Below are positions 47,081-58,156 of a stretch of 64,000 nt of DNA, piece by piece; the first letter of the stretch is position 1, and each line of letters begins with the position of its first letter. The notes under the pieces were generated by a model. The model saw only the letters and a program-made list of their open reading frames with translations. It made no database searches and was not told the DNA's origin. This DNA is from Aphelidium insulamus (Eukaryota > Aphelidiomycota > Aphelidea > Aphelidiaceae), in the NCBI GenBank assembly GCA_036784855.1, contig JAZDSV010000033.1, positions 1 through 64,000 on the forward strand. The letters are read 5' to 3'. A program made the translations under genes and the position numbers.

Positions 47081-48867
47081 ATGGACGCTCTGCCAACCGC
47101 GGCATTGTCCACGTCGCAGCGTCCGGTGCTTGGCGACGACGAATCTGTAGCACAACTCCAGTCTGGCGTCGGAGTGTACCTGAGGTACCGTTCCGCGCTG
47201 TCAGCTATCTGTGTATCCTCAAACCCGCCATGACACTGGGTGTTCGTAGGGATCAGCGGCAGGCAGAGTACGACTCGGGCTCGCTATACCTTACCGCGTA
47301 CCGCCTGGTGTGGGTAGAGACGCCGGGAAATGGCGCCATTACCACCGCCCTAAGATCGTTCCAAGTGCCATTGGCGGCCGTGCTTCGAGTCGAGACACAG
47401 GCAAGCACCAGCAGACTGCACATTGCACTGATGCCAGTCAGGGCGCGCTGCTAATGTCACACGCGAAAATCACCCTGCATATCGCCGTGGATGGACTGCA
47501 AGCTGCATCCGCACCTCAGACACCTAATAGCAACAATACTACGGCCGTGGCACACAAGTGGTGCTGCTCCATCTGCAGCCATTTCAACATTTTTGCGCCC
47601 AACACTGTGCATAAATGTACCGAGTGCGGCGTGATCACAAGTAACGCCGACCTACAAATCACTTGTGCCGTATGCACGTTCATCAATGGTCGCGGAGTGC
47701 TGGAACAGTGTGAAGTGTGCGCTACGAAATTCACATCGACTCTGGCTGATGTACCTCATACTGTCAAGTCCGTCGCCGACAATATCGTGTTGAAGTTTTC
47801 GTTCCGAAACGGCGGCCAGTCACACTTCCACCAGCGACTTCAGGAGGCTTTGTCGCTTCAGGCTTGGACGGTTCGAGCTCGTTAATTCTTGCTTGTGCCT
47901 CTAAAATGCGCAGAAACCAGTGAATAGCAATCAAGTGTCATCAATGCCAGACGAGAGGCCAGCAGTTGTTGGAGTGTGTATGTTACGGTGCGCATGATTC
48001 ACTCGACGTACCTCATGCTTCCAGCTGGTCTTATTCGCGCGGCTGAACTGTCGCAGCAGCGGGTCGACTCTTCCCTTGGCCAGGCGTTTCAAGATTTGGA
48101 CTCTCTGATGAAAAAAGCGTCCGAGATGGTGCGGTAGAAACCAAGTGTTTATGTGTTTCTGTTACATTACTGTAGGTGACGCTGGCAGCGTCCATTGCCG
48201 CCAAGCTGGAGCGAGAAGCGAGTGGCGGAGAGCAGGACGCGACACAAGCCCGCGAATTCCAGGGCTACTTGACCAATCTCGGTATCAGCAACCCGGTGAC
48301 CAGGTTAGTTCATGTATCCACGTTAAATCTGCTTACACAATTATTGTATAGAGACATTGCTGGTAATTCCTACAGCATTGAACTGGCGCGCGAACTGTCG
48401 GACTTTTTGGAGCCTCACCTTCAAAAGTCCAGTGGAATCCTTTCACTGACCGACATTTACTGCTTGTACAACCGTGCACGTGGTGTCGGTACGCAATTCT
48501 GGCGATATCCATTAAACATCCACGCTTACTCCCTGCAGCACTCATCTCGCCAGAAGATCTGCACAAAGCGTGTCTAGAGTTTGAGCGCGCGCGACTTCCG
48601 GTAAGACTGCGACGTTTCGACTCGGGACTGCTGGCGGTGGTCAGGCTGGACAAGTTTGACGAGTCGGCCATAGAGACGCGTATGTTGGCGTGCCTGAAGG
48701 ACATGCAATGCATCACACCAGCGCAACTCGCCGACATGGAGAAACTAAGTTTTGCGATCGCCACCGCAGAGCTGCAGGCAGCCGAGATGAGGGGCGTGCT
48801 GTGCCGCGACGAAACGGTGGAAGGCGTGTGGTACTATGAGAACCTGATTGCACCACCTTGCAAGTGA
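47081..48867 (+). CDS. VPS36: ESCRT-II subunit VPS36
   Basis: Eight exons: 47081-47184, 47250-47400, 47442-47870, 47914-47977, 48025-48128, 48176-48303, 48352-48488, 48539-48867; about 481 residues. N-terminal GLUE domain (SLYLTAYRLVWVE, KITLHIAVDG) is interrupted by two NZF-type zinc fingers, CCSICSHFNIFAPNTVHKCTEC and CAVCTFINGRGVLEQCEVC, the arrangement known from yeast Vps36. The EAP30-type helices and two winged helices follow (SSLGQAFQDLDSLMKKASEM, LISPEDLHKACLEFERA, GVWYYENLIAPPCK). VPS36 recruits ESCRT-II to ubiquitylated cargo on endosomes. Intron 2 (47401-47441) begins GCAAGC, a GC donor that no in-frame GT replaces. Animal VPS36 lacks the zinc fingers, so this copy keeps the fungal-like form. 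Confidence 0.92.
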
Positions 48868-48896
48868 ATATATATACGCGTCTACATAAAGTACAT

Positions 48897-49924
48897 TTAT
48901 ATTTGAGCAGTGCTAGAGTCACCGGTGGCTGGCGGCGAGGCCAACAACTGCGTGACGAAATTCTCTCCCGTGAATCGCTGAAGCAGTTGCACGCGACGCG
49001 CCAGTTCGGCGCACGATTCCACATTGTCCGGATCGTCGCCCAGCACCTCGGCATTCAAGTAAATGTACAGCACCTCGATGGCGCGGTGAACAGTGCGCTC
49101 CGACACGGATTTTAAGCGCAGAAGATGTGTCAGCCGCTTTATGCCATTCAGCTGCTCAAATGACTGCGTGTCCGCGAAATTAGTGAGTGGCTGGGCAGTG
49201 GACATACCGCGGCACTCGGACTGCTGTCCAGTAGAATTGCCTGCAGACACTCCAGGGCGGCCAGTGTCCACGGCGCTGTGCCATCACGTACCAGCTCCAG
49301 TATGCACTGCGGCGTGCACGTTACAGACAATGCATCGGCACATAAAAAGTATGTACCTGCATGGACTGAGTGCTGCCTAGACTGGAGCGGCACGGCGCAC
49401 AGAGCAGGCACAGTCCCTGCAACACCTGCAGACTGAGACACACTTCTTCCACTGCCACATCTGTGCCATCCGTGGCCGACGACGAGCCTGTCAAGTGAGA
49501 GATCTATATTTTAGGCAGGCCCAACTTGCCACCACTCTGTTGCTTGTCACCGCTGCTGCACGCCAGCACCAGCGTGGCAATGTTCTTGACGAGTCGGGCG
49601 GCAACATCTGGACACGCTGTCAGAGCAGAGGTGCGAACCACACAAAGAAACAATGTGATACCGGCCGCAGCAGACTGAACAGTGGCCGCGGCGGTGGAGA
49701 AGTTTGGCAGGTCCTCAGTGTCCACGCTGGACATCCACTCACGCAGCCGGGACAGCGCCCATCGCCGCCGAAACCCGTACTCGCTTGTCACCTAGACACG
49801 GTTGATGCGGCTACTGTCGAGCACTGGTACAGTACAAAGTGCTTACATCAGCGGCGCAGGCGGCGACGTAAAAGTCCAGCTCGCGGCTCAGGCGGGACTG
49901 GTGCAAGCAGTCGGCAAAGGACAT
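48897..49924 (-). CDS. Cdc14-type septation initiation network protein
   Basis: Five exons: 49924-49847, 49791-49530, 49487-49357, 49306-49208, 49163-48897; about 278 residues. The all-helical armadillo-like pattern matches the Pfam Cdc14 family (S. pombe Cdc14, the Sid1 partner, not the phosphatase): MSFADCLHQSRLSRELDFYV, EVCLSLQVLQGLCLLC, LAALECLQAILLDSS, FEQLNGIKRLTHLLRLKSV and RTVHRAIEVLYIYLNAEV. In fission yeast this protein pairs with a Ste20-like kinase to trigger cytokinesis. The first intron (49792-49846) is canonical; the second (49488-49529) probably uses the GC donor GCAAGT, although a weak GT three bases upstream also keeps frame. Confidence 0.78.
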
Positions 49925-50040
49925 TTGCAGCGTGGAAACACGTAGACATGCACCTATGTGCTTGCCACTCAACTATAGCCTTGCACACCCATAGACTTAC
50001 ATACAGCGACAGTCCCCTTGCATCACATCGCTTAGTCATA

Positions 50041-50530
50041 ATGTCGGCGACAATTGCACAGCGCGTGGCACAGCGCCTACGCAGCCCCGAATTCCGCTCA
50101 TACATCATGAGGTGTGGGACTGTATGCTCTTCGCTGCCTGCCTCTTCTAACCGTGCACTTGATAGCACCCACTTTTGGGGTCCCGTCGCCAACTGGGGTC
50201 TGCCGCTGGCAGGTATGCATGATCCTATTATCCTTCTCCTCGCCTCCGCCACCACCACGATGGAGACCCCCACTCATGCACGTCTCTCGCAGCCATGGCC
50301 GACCTGAAGAAGAGCCCGGAATTCATCAGCGGCAACATGACCCTTGCCATGACGCTCTACTCGGCGCTGTTTATGCGGTGCGCCCACTTGTGCACATTGG
50401 CACGCTCATACAAGGCGATTGCAGGTTTGCGTGGATGGTCAAGCCGCGGAACCACTTGCTGTTGGCCTGTCACGCGACCAACGAGGCCTTGCAGCTCACA
50501 CAGCTTGGCCGCTTCATCAAACACAACTAG
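50041..50530 (+). CDS. MPC1: mitochondrial pyruvate carrier subunit 1
   Basis: Four small exons, 50041-50111, 50166-50212, 50293-50377 and 50425-50530, encode about 102 residues. Typical MPC1 features are the amphipathic start with [40 protein letters not shown], the helix [19 protein letters not shown] and the terminal [16 protein letters not shown]. With MPC2 it forms the heterodimer that imports pyruvate through the inner mitochondrial membrane. Length is right for the family. The opposite-strand Cdc14 gene starts 117 bp away, so the two share a promoter region. Confidence 0.93.
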
Positions 50531-50701
50531 TGAGGCTCTCTCTCTCTCTTAGTACACATGTTACACATCGCAACAACTAACACGCAAAGCATGAGCGAGG
50601 GTGGCGCCAGGGCGGGACCTGTTGCCGCAGCCTGAACGACACTCACTGACTACAATACATATATAGGCAAAGCATTGGTTCTTTGAGAGAGTTGAGTGTG
50701 G

Positions 50702-51709
50702 TTATGCCGCATTGCTGCCAAACTTTTCCCTCGCGTACAGACAGGTGCCACACCGGCCCAGTGAGGATGGCTGTGCCACGCGGCCACACTGCGGGTAGTC
50801 CTGGCCGCACTGAGAGCACTGGCCGCGGCGTATGAGGCGCCTGGCTGCTTTGCTGTTGCCGTTGAGACGCGGCAAATCACTCAGGCCATTCACGCGACAA
50901 TACACCGTGAGCAGGTCTTCGAATAGGTACGGCGCCGATGTGCGTGGTGGTGGTGCAACTACCTCGCTGGACGAGGACATAATGGTGGTGGTGGTGGTGT
51001 CGCTCTGGCTGTCACTGTCACTGTCGCGGTCGGTGGCCAGTCGACACATGCGCACCAGCTGGCCGGCCGAGTCACGCAACAGCACGTCGTGACCTGCCAG
51101 GATCATGGCACACGCGTCCACATCACAGTCTGACTGCTTGAACCAGGCGAGTATGGCGGCCGTGCCTCCGTCGCGACGACTGCCCGACCGTGCATTCAGG
51201 CGGTGCAGCTTGACAATCGCGTGCCACATGTGCGACCAGCTGAGGGCCGAGACAGTGCGTATGGCCTCGTGCGAGGCAGTGGCATCGCCCTCACTGTTTT
51301 TGCAGGATGCATCGTGAGCCATGTCACGCGGTTCCGCGGCGTGCAATGCGTGCTCACACTGCGGGTATAGGCGGTGTATGATGCGTCGGCAAAAGTGTTC
51401 CGAGTCGGCGATCCACCGCGCCGCATGGCTCACGGTGCACAGTCCGGCCAGTGCAGCTTGGATGTCCACCACGGCGCAGCCACCTGCATATCGCTGGGAT
51501 ATCATCAAGTCGATGGCGCGGTGTCTCGAGTCACGTGCAATGATATCATCCACCACAGCGTTCATAATCAGCTCCCATGTGTGCCACGGAAGCTGCATGC
51601 GCGCTGCATAATCCTTGCCACTCCGGGCCTGCATTGTCACGTGGCGGAAATTGTGACACTCTGGATCACTTGCTCTAGTGGTGTCATTGTGACGCCCTAT
51701 TTCGCACAT
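50702..51709 (-). CDS. F-box-like protein with C-terminal cysteine cluster
   Basis: One exon of about 335 residues from the ATG at 51709. Near the N-terminus LPWHTWELIMNAVVDDII resembles the first helix of an F-box. The middle is helical without known motif (LSWSHMWHAIVKLHRLNARS), then a Ser/Asp/Thr-rich linker. The C-terminus holds CSQCGQDYPQCG followed by LGRCGTCLYAREKF, two CxxC pairs that could bind one zinc ion. Start choice is uncertain because the frame stays open upstream. If the F-box is real, it would be an SCF substrate adaptor; that is inference. Confidence 0.55.
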   Translation of the reverse strand: MCEIGRHNDTTRASDPECHNFRHVTMQARSGKDYAARMQLPWHTWELIMNAVVDDIIARDSRHRAIDLMISQRYAGGCAVVDIQAALAGLCTVSHAARWIADSEHFCRRIIHRLYPQCEHALHAAEPRDMAHDASCKNSEGDATASHEAIRTVSALSWSHMWHAIVKLHRLNARSGSRRDGGTAAILAWFKQSDCDVDACAMILAGHDVLLRDSAGQLVRMCRLATDRDSDSDSQSDTTTTTIMSSSSEVVAPPPRTSAPYLFEDLLTVYCRVNGLSDLPRLNGNSKAARRLIRRGQCSQCGQDYPQCGRVAQPSSLGRCGTCLYAREKFGSNAA

Positions 51710-52173
51710 GGCGTGTGTATGCGGCGGTGAATGGTATTCAATCAAGAGGTATAGCACGTTGTACGCGCTAAATATGTGCGCACTATTTATATTGCACAAG
51801 TGTGTGTGTGTGTGTGTGTGCAAGATTTGACAAAAGATTTGATACGTGCAAGGAGAATACATACACGAGACGGAGACACGTGTTTCAGGCTGCTCGGCCT
51901 CTGATTGGCTGTACATCATATACTGCATGTGGCACAAATGCTTGCATATCTTGTCGCGATGCTTCTTGCGATATCGCTCTGAAATAAACGATAAAACTGT
52001 CGTGTAATGATGTAGAATAGTGTCCTTGTATCATGAACGCTCGTCGATAGTATATAATTGGCAGCTGTCGGCAAGGTCGCCAGGTGATCGTGACGTGATT
52101 CGTCCGAGGTCTCGTGAGCGGCAAATCACTTTGCATCAAAACGAGTCTGCAGTACATTTGCTACAGTGTTTCA
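51710..52173. other. divergent promoter region with GT microsatellite
   Basis: Lies between the starts of the leftward F-box-like gene and the rightward Yippee gene. It contains a GT run (about 51799-51819). No protein-like frame stands out; the frames that cross it lack codon bias. Confidence 0.4.
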
Positions 52174-52558
52174 ATGGGTCTCCTGTACCGCCATTTTCTT
52201 TCTGGTTAGAAGTGTAACGCAACATTAATATCTCTCATAGTTATGCATAGGAGATCGCGTACTATCGTGCTCCAAGTGTCACAGCCATATTGCTCTGCCG
52301 GAACACATAATCTCGCGGACATTTTACGGTCAATTTGGCCGTGCCTTTCTCGTGGATACGTGTGTCAGTATTGAGGAGGGACCGCCGCAGGATCGCACAC
52401 TGGCCACGGGAACGTATCAGGTGAGAGACACAATGTGTGTGCAGTGCCACAGTCTGGTCGGGTGGCGCTATGTGCTTGCTCACGATGAAACACAAAAGTA
52501 CAAGGAAAACAAGTACATGCTGGAGATATCCCGCGTGTCGTCTGAACATCAATGCTAG
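52174..52558 (+). CDS. Yippee-like zinc-binding protein
   Basis: Two exons, 52174-52204 and 52251-52558, about 112 residues. The Yippee fold is clear: MGLLYRHFLSGDRVLSCSKC, HSHIALPEHIISRTFYGQ, FGRAFLVDTCVSIEEG, TLATGTYQVRDTMCVQCH and VGWRYVLAHDETQKYKENKY. Two CxxC pairs (CSKC and CVQC) give the single zinc site. Yippee (YPEL/Moh1) proteins are nuclear or centrosomal and GID-complex associated in yeast. The family normally starts with an M-G-x-x-Y-R-x-x-L pattern, which supports the short first exon. Confidence 0.9.
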
Positions 52559-52634
52559 TAAATATATATATGTGGTCGAACTCAGAACATCAAGCATATG
52601 AGATATCTCTATTCTAACTCAGATAAGTTCTCTA

Positions 52635-54852
52635 TTAACCAGGCGCTGTGACAGATCCGGTGGCTGGACGAGTTTCGGCGCACTCGGCCATGGGTCGGGC
52701 ATTGTAGTGCAATGGTGGTGGATATTTAAACGGAGAGGAGGACTGCTGACCAAAATTAACCTTGGCCTTTCCAGTCATGTAGGATGAGATGGCGGGGTGG
52801 TATTTGCCCTTGTAGATGTCCTTGAATGCGACGCCTTGATCGACACCGTTGACGAAAAAGCTTATCCGGCTCCCGAAGATGCGTGGTCGAGGCCCGTAGT
52901 ATTTGACCGTGCGATAGGCGCTCATTTGGTCCCACGGTTGTGGCAGCGGTTCGCACTTTTGCTCGTTCTGTGCCGCCGACTTGTCTGCATCCAGTCGTAT
53001 CATGCAGCCGACCACATCCCCAACACCAAACGAGGAGCCGTACGGCCGTCCCTCACTGCAGTGGAACACTGTGCCGGGCCGCATGCGATACGAGTAGCTA
53101 AACCCGTCGAATCCGCACGGTGCTTGCAGATCTCCACTGATCTGGGACCATCCGATGCGCAGGTTGGCGTCGGTGCTGTTTGCGCTGGGCAGTACTTCCA
53201 CTTCAAAATACCATGTCCCGCTCTCTACGCCGTGCGTAGCCTTGGCCATTCGATATCCCTGTCCAGTGAGCAGATAGTAGTTTTAACTATGATTACAAAT
53301 GAAACTTGCCTTGTCGTTGGACACCACGTCACCTGGTTCAATTTTCATTTGCTGCGCCGAGTGCGTTGTCTGTCTACTCATGGTCACTGGCTCGTTCAGC
53401 GGATTATGCAAGTCCAAGAACAGTACTACCGTTGCATGAGCACTTGAAGCTGATTCACAGTACAGCACTCTCACCAGTAACAGGCATGCTGGGGTCCACA
53501 GTTGGCTTGATGGACTTTCTTCGCGCTGCTGGCTTCTTCTTTGGGGGCGGTGCCGCCGGTTGTGGCTTCACGTCGACATTGCTGGCGTCCTTTAATGGTG
53601 GCGTAGCGCCCAGCGCAGAATCATTATTGCCCTCCAGCCGATTTTCATCCCCAACCCCGGCAGTTTCAAGCGGATGTTTTGTACCTGCGACAGTGCTGGT
53701 CTCAGCCGTCGCAGCTGCCGCTGCAGTGGATGCCGCCACTCGCTGCAATCGTCCATCCGGCCACACCACATCGAATTGCACGCGAGACCGTTTGCTATTG
53801 TATGCACTCGGCTTGAGGGCAGGATTCATGAGCGCCCAGCGCCCGGTGTGCCCGTGACTCTGCCGGCCGGACAGAAAGCGACCATTGGCATTGGCCGAGA
53901 GCGCGTTCGACACCGCCGTCCACCAGTTGTCCGACTTTTGTCGCAGCCAAAACTGTGACCAGTGCCTGTCAATGAACCCAACGACATCCTGGCGCCACAA
54001 GTAGAAACGATGCCCGCCTTCAACGACGGCAGTGGGCGCTTGCATCACGGTCAGATTGTAGAGCGCCAAATGAACGACGTCCACCCATGACATGTTGAGT
54101 CGTTGCAGCAGGTCCCGCTCTGCTGTGGCTGCATCGCCGTTGTTGGTGGTGGTCGCGTTGGCGGTATCGGCGCCGAAACAGTCGCTACACTCAAAATGGA
54201 AAAAGTCGTCGCCGTGCAGAAATGCGTGCGGAAACAGTGGCGTGGACATGTATGTCGGTGGTGGCGGAGTTAACCCCGCGTTTTGTGACGGTTGTGTATC
54301 GGCGGCACTAGCCACGTCCAGACCACCCGTCGACGCCAATGATGCAGTGATTTGCGGTGTGCGCATTTGATGACACTTGGCACATTCCAGCATGGTCGGC
54401 ATGCTGGGTACAGGGGTGTCAGCAGTAGCAGCAGTCATAGCCGTATGTGTGGGGACTTCATTGATGGACGATGCAGGAGTCGCCGCTTGTATTGGCGCCC
54501 CCATGACACTTGGATAAGCCACCACGGGTGGAAAGGGGCGGCCAAATGTGTCGTGTCTGGGAGAAAAATCTTGAGGCAGACTTGTCATTGGGTAGCCCAG
54601 CGAGTGTATAGTGGGTAACGTGTGCAGTTGGGATGAGATACGGGGCGCCAGAAGCACAGGCGACGGTCGTGGGCGTATCAGTGTGGGCGCAGTGGGCAGG
54701 TACGGCGGCATCGTCATCGGTATCTCCTCGGTGAGTGACGGTATGGGCACTTGTGGCACCTTCTGGTCCTTGAGTTCGCCGTCATTTGGGCCATCGGTCA
54801 CTGCAGCAGGCGTCTCAGCCGCATTGACGGTCGGCGCTCCGTCGGCGTTCAT
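52635..54852 (-). CDS. ASH2L: ASH2L/Bre2-like COMPASS subunit
   Basis: Three exons: 54852-53475, 53449-53310 and 53258-52635, about 713 residues. After a Pro-rich disordered N-terminus come CxxC pairs (LECAKCHQMRTPQ, FECSDCF), the winged-helix region (LLQRLNMSWVDVVHLALYNL, DRHWSQFWLRQKSDNWWTAV, FLSGRQSHGHTGRWALMNPA), and a C-terminal SPRY domain (GYRMAKATHGVESGTWYFEV, NLRIGWSQISGDLQAPCGFD, SFFVNGVDQGVAFKDIYKGK). ASH2L is a core subunit of the Set1/MLL histone H3K4 methyltransferases. Intron 2 (53259-53309) uses a GC donor that cannot be replaced. Intron 1, as read, would be only 25 nt (53450-53474); the alternatives are a frameshift or a weak donor further upstream. Confidence 0.9.
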
Positions 54853-55816
54853 GATATCTATGTATGTGAGTAAAAAACTGTTACAAGTGTGTTGAACCTT
54901 TTGAAGGCTTTACTCACTTTACTGACTGAGTGATTTCAAAGCAACGTAATGAACAATATTGTACATGTGCATTAAATTCTGCTTCAACGCCGCCAGTAAC
55001 GTCACATGTTATGTATTGTGCTAAGCATTGTACTTGTCAAATGCTCCGGTTATAGTTCCTTATCATAATCGCATCTATGAGAATTTCTGCTCAATGTCTC
55101 ATCCGCATCACCACGGAACTTTGGCATAATGAGCAGCAGTGTTGTTACAATTTATGTGTTATGATGCTGTAATGTGTGTTTATTCCCAACCACTTACTGC
55201 CGACAACATTGGTACGTATTTATGCACCAGTGATCCGCACACCAATGTAGTCAGCAGCAGCCACGGGGATTTACAGCTGCGTCTGTGCCGTTTTATGTGC
55301 CATGCCATCAGGAGCCGCAGCAAACATACATCAGAGGCCGCACCTCTGATAGGCTCTCTTTTTAATCAAATAGCGAAAAAGATTTCAATGCCAAGGCGTC
55401 ATGATGGGGTGAGATATCAACCTCGGGCAGTTAACACTGCTTCTTAATTTACATCCTGAAAGTGAACTGAGCTCCGCACTTTATAGCCCGCCTTTTAAGG
55501 CCCCGTTGACAGCTGTCAATTCGTACATCATGCACGAAAAAGGCAATATGTTGACATGTGCCACTTCTGGCTAACATACGTCTCACTTCTGGCCTGTACA
55601 GTTAGACGGGAACTATACAAACGATGGGACGAGAACGTTTCTCTGCTGAAGCAGTGGGACCGCACCATTTACATTACCAAAGACCCGCCATTGCTTGCAG
55701 AGTTCTTAAAAAGCGCTCAACAGCGGCAACGGCTGTTCGGCGCTTTAGCATGGCACGATTGAAAATAATTATTTACATAAGTGACACTGAGCACATGTGC
55801 TGCAACGTGGCATTAA
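54853..55816. other. gene-poor interval with repeat copy B
   Basis: Between the ASH2L start and the Crinkler-like gene. It holds dispersed-repeat copy B (55171-55265), a TGACAGCTGTCA palindrome (55507-55518), and a 68-codon frame (55556-55762, LYKRWDENVSLLKQWDRT and on) with no family match. The last may be a relic exon of the downstream gene family. Confidence 0.4.
55171..55265 (+). repeat. dispersed repeat, copy B
   Basis: Matches 30641-30735 in the same orientation. The frame reading SQPLTADNIGTYLCTSDPHT continues open to 55447. Its upstream half (VVYSQPLTA) also aligns with copy A (CIYSQTLAA), so the similarity is longer at peptide than at base level. Confidence 0.6.
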
Positions 55817-58057
55817 ATGACCTTGAAGGATGAAATGAATCGCCGCGTGCGCGTGCTCTATTTCGCCGGCCCTACTGACGACGCTGTCACGAGTAGCGAA
55901 AGCGTCACGCTGCTTGCCGGGGACAAACTACCGGAGTCATTTTTCCAGAAAGCCTTCGGCCTGCACGTCGTGAGAGTGATTATCGACCACGTCGGCACAA
56001 CCGACACGGTCCTGTTTGACAATGACGGCACCACAGCGCAGCTTTACCCGGTTGCGATGGAAGGCGAGGAGCTGCCTGTCATTAAAGTAACGGGCGAGAG
56101 GAGAGGTAATTTCCGTGGTTGAAACTTACGTACGACTTACATAGACGCAATCTGACGTGCGCCCCCTGCAGAAACGCTCTCTTCAGATGTGGCCGTTACA
56201 TTTACGGAGCAATTTCAATCGGTTGGTGATGCTATAGTGACCGGTAATGTCCTGAGAATCGCTCCAGGAGCCTTTTCGCTTTTGGAATCTGGGTCACTGT
56301 ACATCCGTAAATGTTACCGGGACGTTTATCGGCTCTTAATGGACGAAATCGGGACGCGGAAAAGGTTTTTCGGCATCTCGGGAACCTCTGGAATTGGAAA
56401 GTCTCTTTTCTTCATTTATATGCTGCATCGATTTCTTTGCAGTGCAGCAGCTGCGGTATACCGGCCCAAAAACATCATCTACCAAGTTGGAACTAGTTTC
56501 TATCGCTTCGACTTGATCTCTCGCACTGTCTTTCTGCCCACGATGCAGGAAGTTGCCGTCTGTATTCATCGAAACGATACCCTCTATGTAGTCGACGGCA
56601 GTTCTTCGACGTATATGAATTCTGGCTGTGTTACATTGTATTTAAGCTCTCCTCGATCCACGAATTACCAGTCCTTTGTGCGGCAAAAGAATGCCGTTCA
56701 GTGGTACTTTGCTGTGTGGACGGAAGAATCTTTAACCGACTGCCATCTGAAATGCTACCCGACTATTCCTTCAAATCGAGTTGCTGATGCGTATTCAATA
56801 TTCGGAGGCGTGGCACGACGTGCGTTCTGCAACGAGTCTCTTGCTGATGCCGTGTTGACGGACGGGTTGTTGGATTGCGATCCATCTCGATGCTTGGACC
56901 TCAATGAGATTTACTCCAGCGACTATCGAGAATCACTACTCCACATTAATGTAAAAACGCTTGGTGACCGTGCATACCAAAATGGCGGACTGATGCTGGC
57001 GTCCAGGTCGATCCGAGAACTAATGTGGTTTCGGTACACAAAGGAATTGATTGCAAAGCTACAGGAACTGCTAAGTGCTGGTGGTCCCGGACGAATTTTA
57101 GGAAACCTGTTTGAGATTTACGGACACGAGCGTTTACGGCATGGTCCGTTGACGCTGGAATGCAAAAGTCTAGACGATGATTTCAGGTTGGATTTCCAGC
57201 TGGCTGACTATGGTGGGACGCAACTATTTGTCAAACAGAGCACACTCCCGGATAAGCTCGAAGAAGCATACTATCGGCCTGTCGACGATGCTGACAACTT
57301 CCCTGTCGATTCCTTTTGTCCACAAGGAATGTTTGTGTTCACAGTTGACGCAACGCATCCAATTCACAGTGCCCAAGAACTAGAAACGTTGTGCCAGCTC
57401 TACTCGTCGCCAAAGCTATTTTTCGTTGTGCCGCCCCACCGATTCGAAACGTTTGAGAAGCAGCCGATTTTGGCTGCCAGCGGAATTGGCCCAACAAACG
57501 GCGTTCCTCAATTGCAGCAATATGCCCTGAAGCTAGTCGTTGGAACGCACCCGCCAATACCCCGAGTCAACAACCCACGGATACTGGATCTGCTGAACGA
57601 AACTGCCGCACCGGGTGATCTTGGCGGGAGGAAAAGTCGTCTCGAGGAGGACGCCGAGCTCGCTGACCCGCTAATTGATAATGTGGCAAATGGTAGCGGT
57701 GAGCTGGTTAGAAGGGGCGCGACGGCCATGGTTATCAAGAAGCGCAAGCGTGGCGGCTTCAACAACTTGGATGAGCTGCGCGCACAACTGAAGAGTGCAA
57801 GGACCCTGGAAGCGCAGGTGACGGCCATCCGGGCCATAGATGATGCGGTGAAGACGATGTCAACGGGCGATCTGACCGAGACGGCCCGGAACGCCGTACA
57901 CTCGCAGGTGAAACCGATCCTGCGCTGTCTGGACGTGCACTGTAACGGCAGCATGGAAGCATTTGCGGAGAAGTGGAGCACAAAAATATCGCCGTCAACG
58001 TTCAAGAGAGCCTGCCAGGCCAAATGTGCCATTGGAGGCTTGACGTCTCAAGTGTAA
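55817..58057 (+). CDS. Crinkler-like STAND/AAA NTPase
   Basis: Two exons, 55817-56105 and 56172-58057, 724 residues. The first about 95 residues form a strand-rich header (RRVRVLYFAGPTDDAV, VVRVIIDHVGTTDTVLF), comparable to the ubiquitin-like header of Crinkler (CRN) proteins. A P-loop follows at about residue 185 (FGISGTSGIGKSLFFIYMLH), then LYVVDGSSSTYMNSGC as a candidate Walker B strand, a CxxA-type helical region, and a strand-rich domain around HGPLTLECKSLDDDFRLDF and QLFVKQSTLPDK that may correspond to the CRN C-terminal effector part. The last 120 residues are basic (VIKKRKRGGF) and helical. CRN-RHS proteins occur in oomycetes, chytrids, glomeromycetes and other protists. No secretion signal is visible, so an intracellular role is more likely than export. 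Confidence 0.7.
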
Positions 58058-58156
58058 ATAAACTTTCTGTTTAAATAATGGGAAGCACAATACAGCAACG
58101 CCATTTCATCAATTTCATCAAACCTGTATTGAATTTGTCTGCATTTTCAGCGACAG

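Noticed and set aside
55556-55762. 68-codon frame upstream of the Crinkler-like gene
   Set aside because: No splice connection to the gene at 55817 and no family match; might be a relic exon, but nothing supports it as a gene.
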